DNA from: Trichosphaerium sp. ATCC 40318
Lineage: Eukaryota > Discosea > Flabellinia > Trichosidae
Direction: 5' to 3'
Length of the DNA stretch: 20,584 bases
NCBI GenBank assembly: GCA_038496445.1
Contig: JALMLS010000503.1
Location: 1 to 20,584 of the forward strand
The notes below the pieces were generated by a model. It ran no database searches, was not told where the DNA came from, and worked only from the letters and a program-made list of their open reading frames with translations. Positions 9,775 to 20,396 of the stretch are shown piece after piece. Both the position numbers and the translations under genes were made by a program. The first letter of the stretch is position 1; each line of letters begins with the position of its first letter.

Positions 9775-11048
9775 TTAGTATCTGTCAACTTCATCCTTTT
9801 CGTCTTGTTCTTCTTGTGGTACACGTTTTCTTAAAAGATTCTCAAGATGTACTCGATACATTTCAAGTGTTTTGATAGGAGAATCCCAAGGTACACGAAT
9901 CTCTCTCCATACATCTGACGTTTTTTCCAAGCCCATCACATCCATACCTTCATAATGTGTTAATAGTTTATACGATAAAAAATCATGCTGATTCTCATTT
10001 TGGGCGACCTTTAAACCCAAAAATCACGTGATGGCCACTAAGAATGTTTTTAAAAAAGCATCCACAAATCGCAACTACACGCTGTTTTTGAACAATGTTC
10101 TTTGATTCGAGGGTACAGTTGAATAATAGACACTACATGTCTTACCTTTGCAGTCAAAGCCAGAAAAGTAAGCATCAATAAATTCTACGTCTGCATATTG
10201 CTTTACTAATGTTAATAACTCTTTTGCAAATGTTTCGTTCATGTCTGTAAGAAGTTTTCGGGAAACAGGAGCAATAGGATCTTGAGGAGCAGATTCATAC
10301 TCATCAGGGAAAACTTGTTTCATTTGACCATTACTAGAACAGGACGTAAGTCGACATACGCGTGATTCTTTCTACAAATACATACCTTCTTAATAATAGA
10401 ACATCTCTAGCTTCCATTTCCAAGAAAGCAACATCATCCTTTAGTTCTTTGAGTTTATTTTTGCTACCCTCTTGATTTTCTTCAAATTTATCCAACACTT
10501 TTTCAATTTCTTTATCATCCTTCAATTCTCTTACTTTACCTGTTACTGTTACACGCGTAAGTGGGAGAGTTTCAGGATCTCTTCCTTTAGGAGGTAATTG
10601 TGTAACCTACAGCCAAACGTTAGTCGCTAAATCCAAAAAAAGCTGACAATTCAGTGAAACTTGAGTGTCAGACTCGTACAACTAAATTACTCATTTTGAC
10701 ATCTGCCAAATGCTTGTAATGTGGTGAATCTTTCTTTATGGAAATAAATGGATGGCATTTGTTCATATCAACCAGTGTGTAGGGCACAAACGAGGAGTAC
10801 ATTGGCCCTTCGTTGCCTTGTTCGGCGTCTTTTATGTTTTGCAGTGTTACTGTGGTATAAACACCTGCCATACGCGCTTGAAGCATTGCTTTGGCCTTGT
10901 CAGCTACAGCTAAGTTGTATTTGGCAAATTCTGTTTCATTAATAGGTTGGGCTTCACTATCTTCGTGTTCAATGCCAACTTGAAGGGGTCTGTTAATATA
11001 ACTAAGAGAGGTCACAGAACTTACTGAAAGAATCGCTACCGCCTTCAT
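9775..11048 (-). CDS. PPOX/HugZ-type FMN-binding split-barrel protein with DUF2470 domain
   Basis: Four minus-strand exons (11048-10680, 10606-10386, 10333-10117, 10008-9775) close in phase to about 346 residues. Residues 45-125 resemble the pyridoxamine-phosphate-oxidase-like split barrel (MLQARMAGVYTTVTL, then MYSSFVPYTL and KHLADVKMSNLVV). The second half has the DUF2470 pattern: DPIAPVSRKLLTDMNETFAK, an EGMD motif, and a closing REIRVPWDSP. By family knowledge these proteins bind FMN or haem and act in haem use, tetrapyrrole control or unknown redox roles; the substrate cannot be told from sequence. An alternative start at 11106 (MAYTNFYQARR) would splice from 11025 to 10978 with a weak acceptor. 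The last intron acceptor (TTTAAAG) is also weak but is the only one that keeps the frame. Confidence 0.78.
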
Positions 11049-11374
11049 CTACCTCACAGTATTGACGAACGATCCTACGAGCTTGATAGAAGTTAGTATA
11101 CGCCATGGACGCCTGTATTTGTACCATTTACGCGTTTTACGTGTGATTTAATTGAAATAGTGCCTTTTGGGCGCACGACGCTCGGTGATGTCCTTTTAAC
11201 CGTTAGAGAGTGCTATCCGAAATAATTTGTACAAAGATGTGCCACCATGTCGCAAACTCAGTGTGTATAACTTGTTTAGCATCGTCTTGCTTATACTGTT
11301 ACAAACAACTCTTGAAATGGCAGTCACGCTTAGTCCTCGTAAAACAGGCTACCAGCGTAGCAACTACAGGCAGA
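11049..11374. promoter_or_regulatory. Divergent intergenic region between the PPOX-like gene and the membrane-protein gene
   Basis: The two genes face away from each other, so promoters for both must lie here. Open plus-strand frames cover part of it, but their translation shows nothing recognisable, and the signal peptide of the downstream gene begins only at 11375. No specific element is identified. Confidence 0.4.
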
Positions 11375-14267
11375 ATGCGATTTACTATCGCTTTTCTTGT
11401 ATTATTCGTTGCCAATTACGCAGCAGGCGATACTGTAGTACAAATACCCGATTTAAACATTGGAGCTACGGACAGTTTCCCAGATGTAGTACATTTCGCT
11501 CACCTAGATGGACAGCTTTATTTTGCAGCAACAACTGCAGGTCCGCTTTTTATGACAGAACTTATGCCTAAACTAACTCCTAGCGAACGGTATTGAGTTA
11601 TTCACGCTCGATGCATCATCCACTAGTAATAATATACAACTTGCGGTACGTATAATTCGTTACGACATGATTCTCAAAAAATTTTAGTCAGACATATACG
11701 CAGGTGCCTCTGATTCATACCCAATGCATTTAGTTGCGTATGACGTACGAGATAGTAAGTCCATAAAATAAATTGACATTCTTTTTTAGGACAAGCTTTA
11801 CTTTTCTGCAGAAACAGCTTCTGGGCGCAGTTTGCATGTATATGATCCTGTCACTACAATGACTACAAAACTACAATTTAATGGCAGCGATATCGTTGAC
11901 CCACAGCACCCTGTGATTCACTTTGATGTCCTCTACTTTACTTCAGAAGGCAGATTAATGTCACTAAGTGATAGTAACTTCAAAATTGAGGAGTTTAGCA
12001 ACTCTAATGGCGAAGGAGAGGAATTAAGCAAGTTGGTCGCTGTAGGTTTTGAATTATATGTATTCAGAGGAAGACATCTGTTTGCTTTCAACTCATTCAT
12101 TGCCTCTGGTATACTAGAATGACAATATTGTTTTTTTCTATATTAATGGAGTTTGTAGGTCCTGTGGCAGTCTTTAGGCTTACCCTGGACGGAAACTTAA
12201 CATCAGAGATGGTTAATTTCAATAATCAATTGTATTTCACCTACGCATCAGCCCTCTTCGGTAATGAAATATTCAGCTACAATCACACAGAGAATCAGAT
12301 AAGCAATGGTACTCCTTTTGTCTGCCTTTTTTAACCTGTTGTTTCTAACTTTATTCCAGTACTTATCCGCGGAAGTGGAGATTCCTACATTGAATTTATG
12401 ACACCTTATGATAATCTTTTATGTTATGCCGCTGATTTTGTTCCTGCTTCCTTTGGACGGGAGCTTGCGTGCTATGACCCTGCTATGGTAAGTGGAAAAA
12501 AACATCATCTATTTTATTCTCTTTTTTAATGATTCAAAAAGCCAGCTCAAGACTATCAAGCTACAGAAATCAATCAATTAAGGTCTAGTTTTCCAAGATT
12601 CGTTACAGAATTCTTCGGCCTGCTATACTTTCAAGCTCAGAATGATGGTGAAAATAAAGAATTGTATAGCAATAATGGCACAATAGCATCTAGTACTGTT
12701 GAAGAGCTAAACTCTGGAGGCTCTTCTTTCCCAGCAAACTTCTTCAGTACGTTAAGAAACTTAGGAATTGCACGGAACCTACTAATAACTGGCTTGTTGT
12801 AGAGTGGGAAGCTAACCGCCAGTTGTACTTTACAGCAACGACCGATTCAAATGGACTAGAACTATTTGTTCTTATGCCAGAACCTGGTGCTACAGTTTCT
12901 CCTACACAAAGCATGCAAACTACGTTAGTGCCAACGGCAGCGCCAACAACGGATGCACCAACTCCACAACCTACCCCGCCACCAACCCCTCCACCGACAC
13001 CGGCGCCAACAACGGTTCCTCCAACAATGGCACCTACTACTGTGGCTCCAACACCAGAGCCAACGACAGCACCGCCTACCACTCGTCCGCCAACAACACT
13101 TTCACCAACACCAGTGCACGTAGATTAAGGCAGGCAATAGATGGCTAATCTTCCCTTAGTTTTCAACTTACTGTACGATGTTCTACTCAAGACTGTACAC
13201 GCACATCTTCTACTATCATACCAGTTGTATCAAGTATGTTCCTACCGTTATCAAAAAGCTAGTACTCACGCGTTTACCTAGTTATTACTGGTGCAAGTGA
13301 AGGTGATATATCTATTAGTAGCTCCACTTGTAGTAAGCGCCAAACAGGATTTGTAGATATTAGTCTACGCTCTTCATCAAGTGTTTCATCAAGTGTTTTT
13401 GTTGGTGCCATTATGGGAGCGAACGAAGCAGGTAACTACAACTCAAAGTTATGAACTCTTTTGTTTACAACACATTTCTAGACAACCAACAACTACGCTC
13501 TGCTGGTGTATCTGATATAGCCAGTGTGACACTAGTAAATGATTTCACACCTCAGAATGGAACTGTTCTTTCAACCACATACAGCTTCCCAGGCAAGCAA
13601 ATCAAGCCAATTGCGAGTTGACATAACCATTCTTGATATCTCCTAAATTCGATTTTTTTAGGGGACTTGATTTTTGATGTTGCTGGATCATTTTTTTCTG
13701 TTGAAAGTGGTCCACTTCGAGTGTCTGGTTGCGTAGTAAGTAATTTTGTTGACTGTTAAATTGTTATTTACTTCTATTCCACGTGATTTTCTAGTGCCAC
13801 ACTTTCTCTATTCAAATCAACTTATTCTTTAATTTAAGGAAATAAACCAAAGGACTACTTTTCAGCTTGATTTAATAGATGATAATACTGCAAATGGTGC
13901 AGTTGAAATAATGTTATTTGAAAACTCATGCGATGTACTAACATCTAACATTGTTGTAACAAAGCCGAATATGTTAAGTTGTGAAGTATTAACTGTATTA
14001 CCAAGATTTGGAGAATTTAGCGTTGTATATGCTAACTCTTGTGTCGACGAGACACCAACACCTTCATCAGGATTTGGTACAAACTCTTTTTTCATGACAC
14101 TAATACTTTGGTATTTTTCATCTGACTTTTTTTTAGCTTGGTGGATTTACGCTGTTATTGCAGTTGCTGTTATTACAGTAATTGTCGTTGTTATATTTAT
14201 TCTTTACCTTGGTTGCAGAAAAAAGCAAGAACCAGGTGGAGCCATTACTGGTGTCGAAATGTCATAA
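11375..14267 (+). CDS. Type I membrane protein with 'LYF...G.EL' repeats and Thr/Pro stalk
   Basis: Fourteen exons close in phase to about 725 residues: 11375-11540, 11584-11645, 11688-11744, 11790-12108, 12159-12308, 12360-12487, 12542-12746, 12803-13115, 13160-13233, 13282-13431, 13482-13592, 13662-13735, 13839-14076, 14137-14267. The start MRFTIAFLVLFVANYAAG is a signal peptide. The ectodomain repeats a pattern such as GQLYFAATT...NGIELFTLD, DKLYFSAETASGRSLHVYD, GRELACYDP and RQLYFTATTDSNGLELFV, like the 'ELW-TDG' repeats of secreted bacterial proteins and likely propeller-forming. A Thr/Pro stalk (13 or more TP units), a Cys-containing region, one membrane helix (WWIYAVIAVAVITVIVVVIF) and a short basic tail ending EMS follow. 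It is probably a cell-surface or adhesion protein; the ligand is unknown. The donor at 13116 is GC. The exon ending at 13592 may instead end at 13616 with a GT donor. Confidence 0.8.
12925..13115 (+). repeat. Thr/Pro-rich low-complexity stalk
   Basis: About 60 codons encode alternating Thr and Pro with Ala (PTPPPTPPPTPAPTT and similar) using degenerate CCA ACA type codons. This is typical of heavily O-glycosylated extended stalks between ectodomain modules. Such regions often vary in copy number between strains. Confidence 0.85.
13116..13159 (+). other. GC-AG intron after the Thr/Pro stalk
   Basis: The intron opens GCACGT, equivalent to the common local GTACGT donor with C at position 2, and closes CCCTTAG after a CTAAT branch-like site. 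No GT donor nearby has phase 2, and the next exon needs phase 2 to give FQLTVRCSTQDC and to join the following exon. Confidence 0.6.
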
Positions 14268-14590
14268 AAAACCCAAGCGATATTTCAATCTATTATGGAC
14301 GAAATCTCCTGAATAAAAAAAAACCAAAGCCAGACAGCTATTCGTGTCCGTTAACCTTCTGCGACTCTAACCTAGACTTCCGAAAGTAATTGCAGCTGTC
14401 ACGTGCCAATACAAGATAGTTTGTATTTGTGCTACTACAGCCTGCTTGAGAAAGAAGAGGGACGAGCGTTACGGTTGACTATATTCTAAAGAGTTAAAAT
14501 TAACTTCAAACCCGAAATGGGCGTTAAGTCAACAACACATTTAATTCTATTTGTTCGTTACATTGAAATACTCTGCATACTAGTGTAACC
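14268..14590. other. Intergenic region
   Basis: No exon supported on either strand. It should hold the 3' end of the membrane-protein gene (an AATAAAAAA run near 14310) and the promoter of the carrier-like gene, whose ATG at 14591 sits in a good context (AACCATGG). Confidence 0.45.
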
Positions 14591-16626
14591 ATGGCAAGGC
14601 CACGACTGCCGCGATTACTGTCGGTAAGTTTGATACATTTGGCCTTTGCAATAGCGTATACGACGTTGTAGCCGTACTTTCAACGCTTTTGTAGATAAGT
14701 CAAGAGCTTAGCACCGAAGATTGGGATATAACTGAACAAATTGACAAAGAGGATGCGCTTGAAGCAAAAACAGACTCTCCACCTTCAAGAGCTAAATTAA
14801 AATTGATTTCATTTGTTCGCAAGCTTATTTGGGCCAGGTTCGGCAAATATCAACTACGCGCTTAAAAACTCGTTAAATAGGCGCTTTATAAAACGATTAC
14901 AGTACAAGGGCTACATTAGGTGAGTGTACAAAAAGCTAACACGTTTTGTCTGACTCTGTAAGGCGTATATCGCATGCTTTTAGCTATTGCATTGGTTTAG
15001 GACTCGTTTGGCCAGTTATTCATTTGTCAGATTCGATAATGCTTTTAAGCGCCAGTGAGTTCTCTTACACCGCTACGTAACTAAGACAGTCTCTAATATT
15101 AAATAGTACGGCATCCTGTCGCATATCCGTACAAAGGAGTCGTTAAAACAATACAAAATCTATGGGGCTTCGGTACGCTCAGGTTTGGCTAACAAAGTGA
15201 CAGCGTTAAAAAAAATCTTTGCGTTTAACTGTTTTTGTGTAGGGTTTGGATTTATCTATAAAATACCATTTTGGGTATCCTATTTACAGTGCGTGAAGAG
15301 TAGTCTTATTGCTCAGTAGAAGTTGCTAATCGTTATCAAGACATGTTTGCTCGACACTGTATGATCTATTCATACCTAGATGGTGGGCTCACGTGTGGGC
15401 AAGCGGTATTTTTAGAACGAAAAGAGTTGATTACAACCAAGAACAGAAAAAGAAACCTTCAGCTTTTATGAGTTTGTTGGCTTCCAGTCCAATGGTGATT
15501 GCAGGTACATAACATTAGGACAAAATTCTTAACACGTGCCACACGCGATTTCTCAAATACCTGACACGTGATCAAGGTGTATATTTCGCTGCATGTTTCA
15601 AAGTTGCTGTAGAGCATCCTTTCTCTATTGTACAGTACCATACAATGTGTCCAGGTGAGTGATTCGTTTAAGCCTAGTCTTGTTAGTTAACTGAATGCAT
15701 AGATTTGAATTTGATTGATACAAGTGGCGGGTTCTTGGGCGCTTTGTGTAATCCACTGAGGCTTTTTTCAAGCTTGTATACAGGTAAGATTGTATCTTAA
15801 TACAGCATGTATTGTTATTTTTATTAATTAGTTCAAAAGGATTCAGTATTAGGCTTGCAGGAGAAGTTTGTTTGATTACAATTGGCTACGTGCAAAAACT
15901 ACTTTTTGAAGGTATATGCATACCCTTTTGTGTTGTATTCTTTGATGGTTGTTTTGACTGACATATCTTCTTAGATGTGCCTCTTATTCACTTTACTTCG
16001 GTACTCATTTTTATTGAGAAAAAGAGCATCTTTAGGATACTCGTATACTTACACAAAAGTTAGATGATTTGTGTTACATTTCCTTTTATTCACTCAATGT
16101 ATAATTTAATGGGTCATTATTATATATCATCACACAGGAGTTCAGGTACTATTCTTCTTGGTTTTAGGTAAATCAACTACCAATTAACCCTTAACTAGGC
16201 CTTGGGGTAATGCAAGTTCCTTTACTATTGCAAGAATCCATACGACAAGTACAATCTTCACTTTTTTTCGAGAAGACTGAAAATAACTTTTTTTGTAGGA
16301 TGGTCCTTTTGGTCTATTGAGGACATGGGGGTACCTTTCTTTTTTTCGATCTCTTACTTAATTTTTCCCTAACGTTTTCTGTATAGTATTAGTACTCTCA
16401 ATATATTTATACCCTGCTTTTGGTGCGTTAAAAAAATATGACATTGCAATTCTTATTTTATTTTTTAAATAGCGCTGAGTTTATCCACTACTTCGTTAAA
16501 GCAAAGTTGATGAAACGCTTTAATGATAAATGGGAATTACTCAATCATCAACGAAGATTAAGAAAGATATTACATTCAAATGTTACAGCTAGTACACCAA
16601 GAGGAACACCAAGTGGTGCTACATAA
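14591..16626 (+). CDS. Divergent mitochondrial-carrier-like membrane protein (MTCH/SLC25A46-type candidate)
   Basis: Sixteen exons close in phase to about 399 residues: 14591-14623, 14695-14837, 14881-14919, 14963-15054, 15107-15172, 15243-15288, 15341-15504, 15577-15654, 15703-15783, 15840-15911, 15975-16058, 16138-16167, 16199-16248, 16299-16330, 16387-16422, 16473-16626. Hydrophobic segments alternate with carrier-like turns: IRHPVAYPYKGVVKTIQ, then NLWGFGFGFIYKIPF; VAVEHPFSIVQYHTM, then YTGFSIRLAGEV; QVPLLLQESIRQDGPFGLLR. The His-Pro plus Gly-Phe pairs in three repeats recall the outer-membrane MTCH2/SLC25A46/Ugo1 branch, where the classic Px[DE]xx[KR] motif is degenerate. The charged N-terminus and a basic C-terminal tail would face the cytosol under that model. 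Family assignment is tentative, since only the fold-like repeats support it. The exon structure is well supported by phase. The intron at 16168-16198 is only 31 nt. Confidence 0.62.
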
Positions 16627-17109
16627 CTTTAAAGGAAAAAACCTAAAAAAATAGTAAAACAAAATTTCATGTAAATTACAATGTACAAAGATACTACAAA
16701 CCGTTGTTACATTTACTGGCTATTAGAAGGAGATCACTTCGTAATAAATAGTTGGCCTTTTGGCAAGAGTGGTTCACATCCAACAAAAAAGATTGAAGGT
16801 TTTTTCACACAACAAAACCAATTGTGAGGCGGTGACATAGTCGAATATTGTACGAGAGTTTATCAACAATTAGTTTCCTACTTAAAAGGTTAGCCTGTGT
16901 CCTTGTTGACAGGATCTTTTGCATAAAAATTATTTCATCTGCAATCGTATCTCAATATAATCCTATTGTAGCCGTTACACGCTCACATCTAGCCGTGCTA
17001 TGATCAAACTGTTACACAGCTTTGATCTTAAATCAGTTGCTCGTCGCTTCGTGCACGTGCAGCAGGTTAAGCAATTCTGTTTTGCAGTATAAGTCAATAA
17101 ACTAATTGA
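16627..17109. other. Intergenic region
   Basis: About 480 bases with no supported exon, RNA gene or repeat. It contains the 3' end of the carrier-like gene and the promoter of the UNC93-like gene. Confidence 0.45.
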
Positions 17110-19076
17110 ATGGCCGATGATGGTGCATTTTCGCCTTTGCTTGAAGAAAACAAGTCGGAAATATCCAAATTGAAGCGAGGAGATAATGAAGTTGACGAAA
17201 CAATATGTGGCGTTTCGTATGAAGTTTATAACCTTACAGCAATGAGTTTTGGCTTCTTTTTGCTGTTTACAGCATACAATACGATGCAAAATTACGTTAC
17301 ATCGTTATTACCAAGTAAGCCTTCTTAAACTACTCTTAAACGCCTTCTATAAGCGTCTAGTACTTAGAGATATGTTTAAAAAGATGATTTACGAAAGTTA
17401 CACAAAATACAAAACACAAGGAAAAAATAATTTTCGAGAAAGTTTTTTTTTGGTGACCCTCTTTTAGAGCATCTCGGTAACGAATCATTGACACTTGTAT
17501 ATATTTTTTGTGCTTTCGTTACACTGGTTGCACCAGTAATCATAAGCTTTTTAACAGAAAGGTACGTAACTCAAACAAAAGCGACTATGAAAAAAAAATC
17601 ACGTGGTTGCAAAAAAATCAGCTTTTTTTGTTGGACAAGAAGTTAAAAGTTCCTGATTTCTTAAAGGTGGTCAATGGTCATTGGTGCTGCATGTTATGTA
17701 GTATATTTAGTAAGCCTTATTAAAATACTACCCGCAGTAGTATGTATTGCTGCATCACTTTGTGGTTCAGGTGCAGCCATTCTATGGGTTGCTCAAGGTA
17801 GGTGAAATATCAAGTCTTACTTTCAACTCATTGTTATTTGAGGTGCTTTCCTCACAGAAATTTCGACTGAGGGAAAAAGAGGACGTAACTCTGGTATATT
17901 CTGGGGCATATTTCAGATGTGTGCTATAGTAGGAAACCTAGCTGCTTATTTTTTATTTAAACGAGTATCGTCTTATATAATGTACACTGTATTTGCTGTC
18001 ATTGGTGTTTCTGGTACTGCACTCCTGGTGTTACAGAAACCACCTCCTTCTGTACAACTGGAAAAGAACAACAAGGAAAGGTACGCAACTCACTACTATC
18101 AGGAGGGTTTTTTACTGTTTCTTACACTTTCTTTTTGTCCTCAGGCCGTCTCTTTCTATGATAATGAGAAACGCTTTTAGCGTTATTGGTAACTGGGAAA
18201 TGATTTTATTATTACCTATGTTCATGTGGACAGGTACGACAGTTCAGACTACACAAAATAACATACTTACAAATGCATATACTACAGGTTTCGAAATTTC
18301 ATTTTGGACTGGTGCTTTTCCTCTACTTCTTGACCAAAGCGCTATTGGCCTTGTGCTTACGTTTGTGGGTATTGCTGAAGTTTTGGGTGGTTTAATTTTA
18401 GGTCCTTTATCAGATGCTATTGGACGCAGTTGTGTAGTAATTGCAGGGTACAAAAAATTTTAACATATTGGTAACAATGATCTAGGAGTTTGGCTTATGG
18501 CGGTGCCTTGTTTTTTACAGTTTGTGTGAGAGACTCATGGTGGACTTTTACTAAATTCGAAGATGTGCCTTGGACTGCTTTTGTTGCAGCGTTTCTTTTT
18601 GGAGCAGGTGATGCTATATTTAATACACAGGCACGAGAACATACATTTAAAAAACCAGAATAACTTGAGAAACATAAAACCTCTTTCGTACTCAACCACC
18701 TGAAATACATTTGCCTTAATTACTGATTCTATCATATAATATTACATTAGACTTATGCACTTCTTGGTGATGCTTTTGCCGTTGAGAGCGTTGGCGGTTT
18801 TACTATTTTCTTTTTCCTTCAGGTATTAAGTATTGCTTCTCTGTTTGATTGAGTCATGACTTACTGGCTTTGTAGAATTTGGCTGCTGCTATTGGATTTT
18901 ATTACGCTCCCCATGTCCCGTTACATATCGTTAAGGGAACTAGTTATACTCAAATATGGGCACAAATGGCATTGTTAAGTTTAAGTTGCATTTGTTTTGT
19001 TGTTTCCGATCAGATAATTGCTTCAAAAAAGAAGACTAGTAGAAATATGCTATCTATCAATTATATAGAAGACTAG
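17110..19076 (+). CDS. UNC93/MFSD11-like major facilitator family protein
   Basis: Nine exons close in phase to 444 residues, close to the usual family length: 17110-17314, 17468-17561, 17667-17797, 17843-18080, 18145-18233, 18288-18447, 18486-18630, 18751-18822, 18876-19076. Family hallmarks appear in order: FGFFLLFTAYNTMQNYVTSL in helix 1; RWSMVIGAACYVVYLVSL; GSGAAILWVAQG; GRNSGIFWGIFQ; GIAEVLGGLILGPLSDAIGR; and FGAGDAIFNTQTYALLGDAF. These match the UNC93/MFSD11 branch of the MFS, polytopic membrane proteins with about 12 helices. Their substrate is unknown in most organisms; animal UNC93B1 acts in protein trafficking and UNC-93 on potassium channels. The N-terminal 40 residues are acidic and cytosolic. 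The intron after exon 7 has a GC donor (18631). Confidence 0.93.
18631..18750 (+). other. GC-AG intron in the UNC93-like gene
   Basis: The exon ends TTTAATACACAG and the intron opens GCACGAG and closes ACATTAG. Joining them restores the conserved family stretch FNTQTYALLGD in phase 0. Reading on instead meets a stop after about ten codons, so GC-AG splicing is strongly supported. Confidence 0.85.
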
Positions 19077-19494
19077 AAGTAACTGTAGATACAGAAAGTA
19101 ATTAAAAAGCACAAAAAGATAACCAATACAAAAAGACAAATTAAAAATCCAAAAATTATCAAATAATTCACACTTGACCAGTGTCACTAATATTATTCGA
19201 CAACTCTATCTGAACTAATTTCTAGCTTGTAAACTAGATGGCAAATTGTCTTTGAAAACAAGTGTCAAAGCTACACTCGATAGAGATGTTAATGAAGCGG
19301 TTCAGCTTGTAACGACTTTTTGGTGTGCAAACCGATTTAAAAATAACTTACAACGACCTTTTATTTGATGTCTACAATACTGATTTCGCAACCATGCTTA
19401 ATTAATTTGTTTTGTTTTTCTGATTCTCTTTTGAGGTAGACATGCTGCACTTACTTTTGTACAAAATAAAAAAAGTTTTTTTCATCTCAGGACT
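19077..19494. other. Intergenic region between convergent genes
   Basis: About 420 bases between the stop of the UNC93-like gene and the stop of the ankyrin gene on the other strand. It should carry both 3' UTRs. AT-rich, with no further exon or RNA recognised. Confidence 0.45.
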
Positions 19495-20347
19495 CTACTG
19501 GTAGCGTTCCATTATTTCCTTCAACGAGGCTGTGCTTGATGATTTTGCTCTATCATACGCTGTTTTTCCATGACGTCCTAAAAACAACAGTTAGTCCCAT
19601 ATGCAAAGAGAAGGTTTTTAAGGCTGTAAAACAAAAAGGTTTTCTTCCGAATCCATGTGATTTACCTTTGAGATCTTGACGTGCTCCTTTAGCGCAAAGA
19701 AGCTCTACAACTTTTTCTTGGGTACTATCTACTGCGACAAACAATGGAGTTGCTCCAAGACCATCTTGCTTGTTTATATCGGCACCCTGTAAACAAAGTC
19801 AGATCGAGAGGACCAAGATGAATATATTTGAAACAAAGGTGTACCTGACTGAGTAGAAATTCTATTATGTCTGGTTTACCATGTTGGGCAGCCAGATGTA
19901 GACAAGTTCTTTGGAATTGATTTGTAGATTTAAGTACGTCATTAACATTACCACCATCTAAAGAAAAATCAGCATCAATATTAATCGGCATTAATTTCAA
20001 CAAACAGCTTGAATAGCAAATACACGTGATTTTCGTGCGCTGAAAAATCATTGAAAATTAAAAAGAGGATAACAGCTCAAGGTAAACAAAAGTATACCTA
20101 AATCAATCCACTCCTAGTAAAGTACTGTTAGTAACTTTGAAACAAAGATAAATTTATTTTAAGGGCAAATCATGTACCTTGACACTAGAAAGATCTCCTC
20201 GTCGGATTGCCCATACTACGCTCTCTTCTTCTGTTCTAACAGTTGAAATAGGCTTCTTTACATTATGTGTAATCTTCTTTATACTGTTCCTGCGTCGTCT
20301 CTTACCAGTAGATCGTAAAAATTTTGCTTGAAATTTATTTGTTCCAT
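19495..20347 (-). CDS. Ankyrin-repeat protein
   Basis: Minus-strand exons 20113-20098 (16 nt), 19957-19845, 19786-19666 and 19577-19495 follow an exon ending at 20178, and all phases match. Ankyrin features are clear: VVWAIRRGDLSSVKEWIDL, RTCLHLAAQHGKPDIIEFLL, GADINKQDGLGATPLFVAV, then VVELLCAKGARQDLKG and GRHGKTAYDRA. That gives about four repeats, a general protein-binding surface. The 5' end is ambiguous. One solution starts at the ATG at 20347 (MEQINFKQNFYDLL) and splices 20306 to the acceptor just before KPISTVRTEEE, with phases matching. The other reads the whole stretch 20366-20178 as a basic exon (KFQAKFLRSTGKRRRRNS) joined to the exon further upstream, but that junction does not close in frame. 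Confidence 0.75.
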
Positions 20348-20396
20348 TAGGAGCTTGTGACACCTTCTACAAAGAAATTGTAAGTTAGTTAATCAC

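Noticed and set aside
11210-11374. N-terminal extension of the membrane protein upstream of 11375
   Set aside because: The frame is open, but the classic signal peptide starts exactly at the ATG at 11375, and upstream codons lack a secretory or domain pattern.
12744-13082. Gly/Val-rich minus-strand frame
   Set aside because: Antisense of the Thr/Pro stalk; the apparent VVGGGV repeats are only the complement of CCA/ACA codons.
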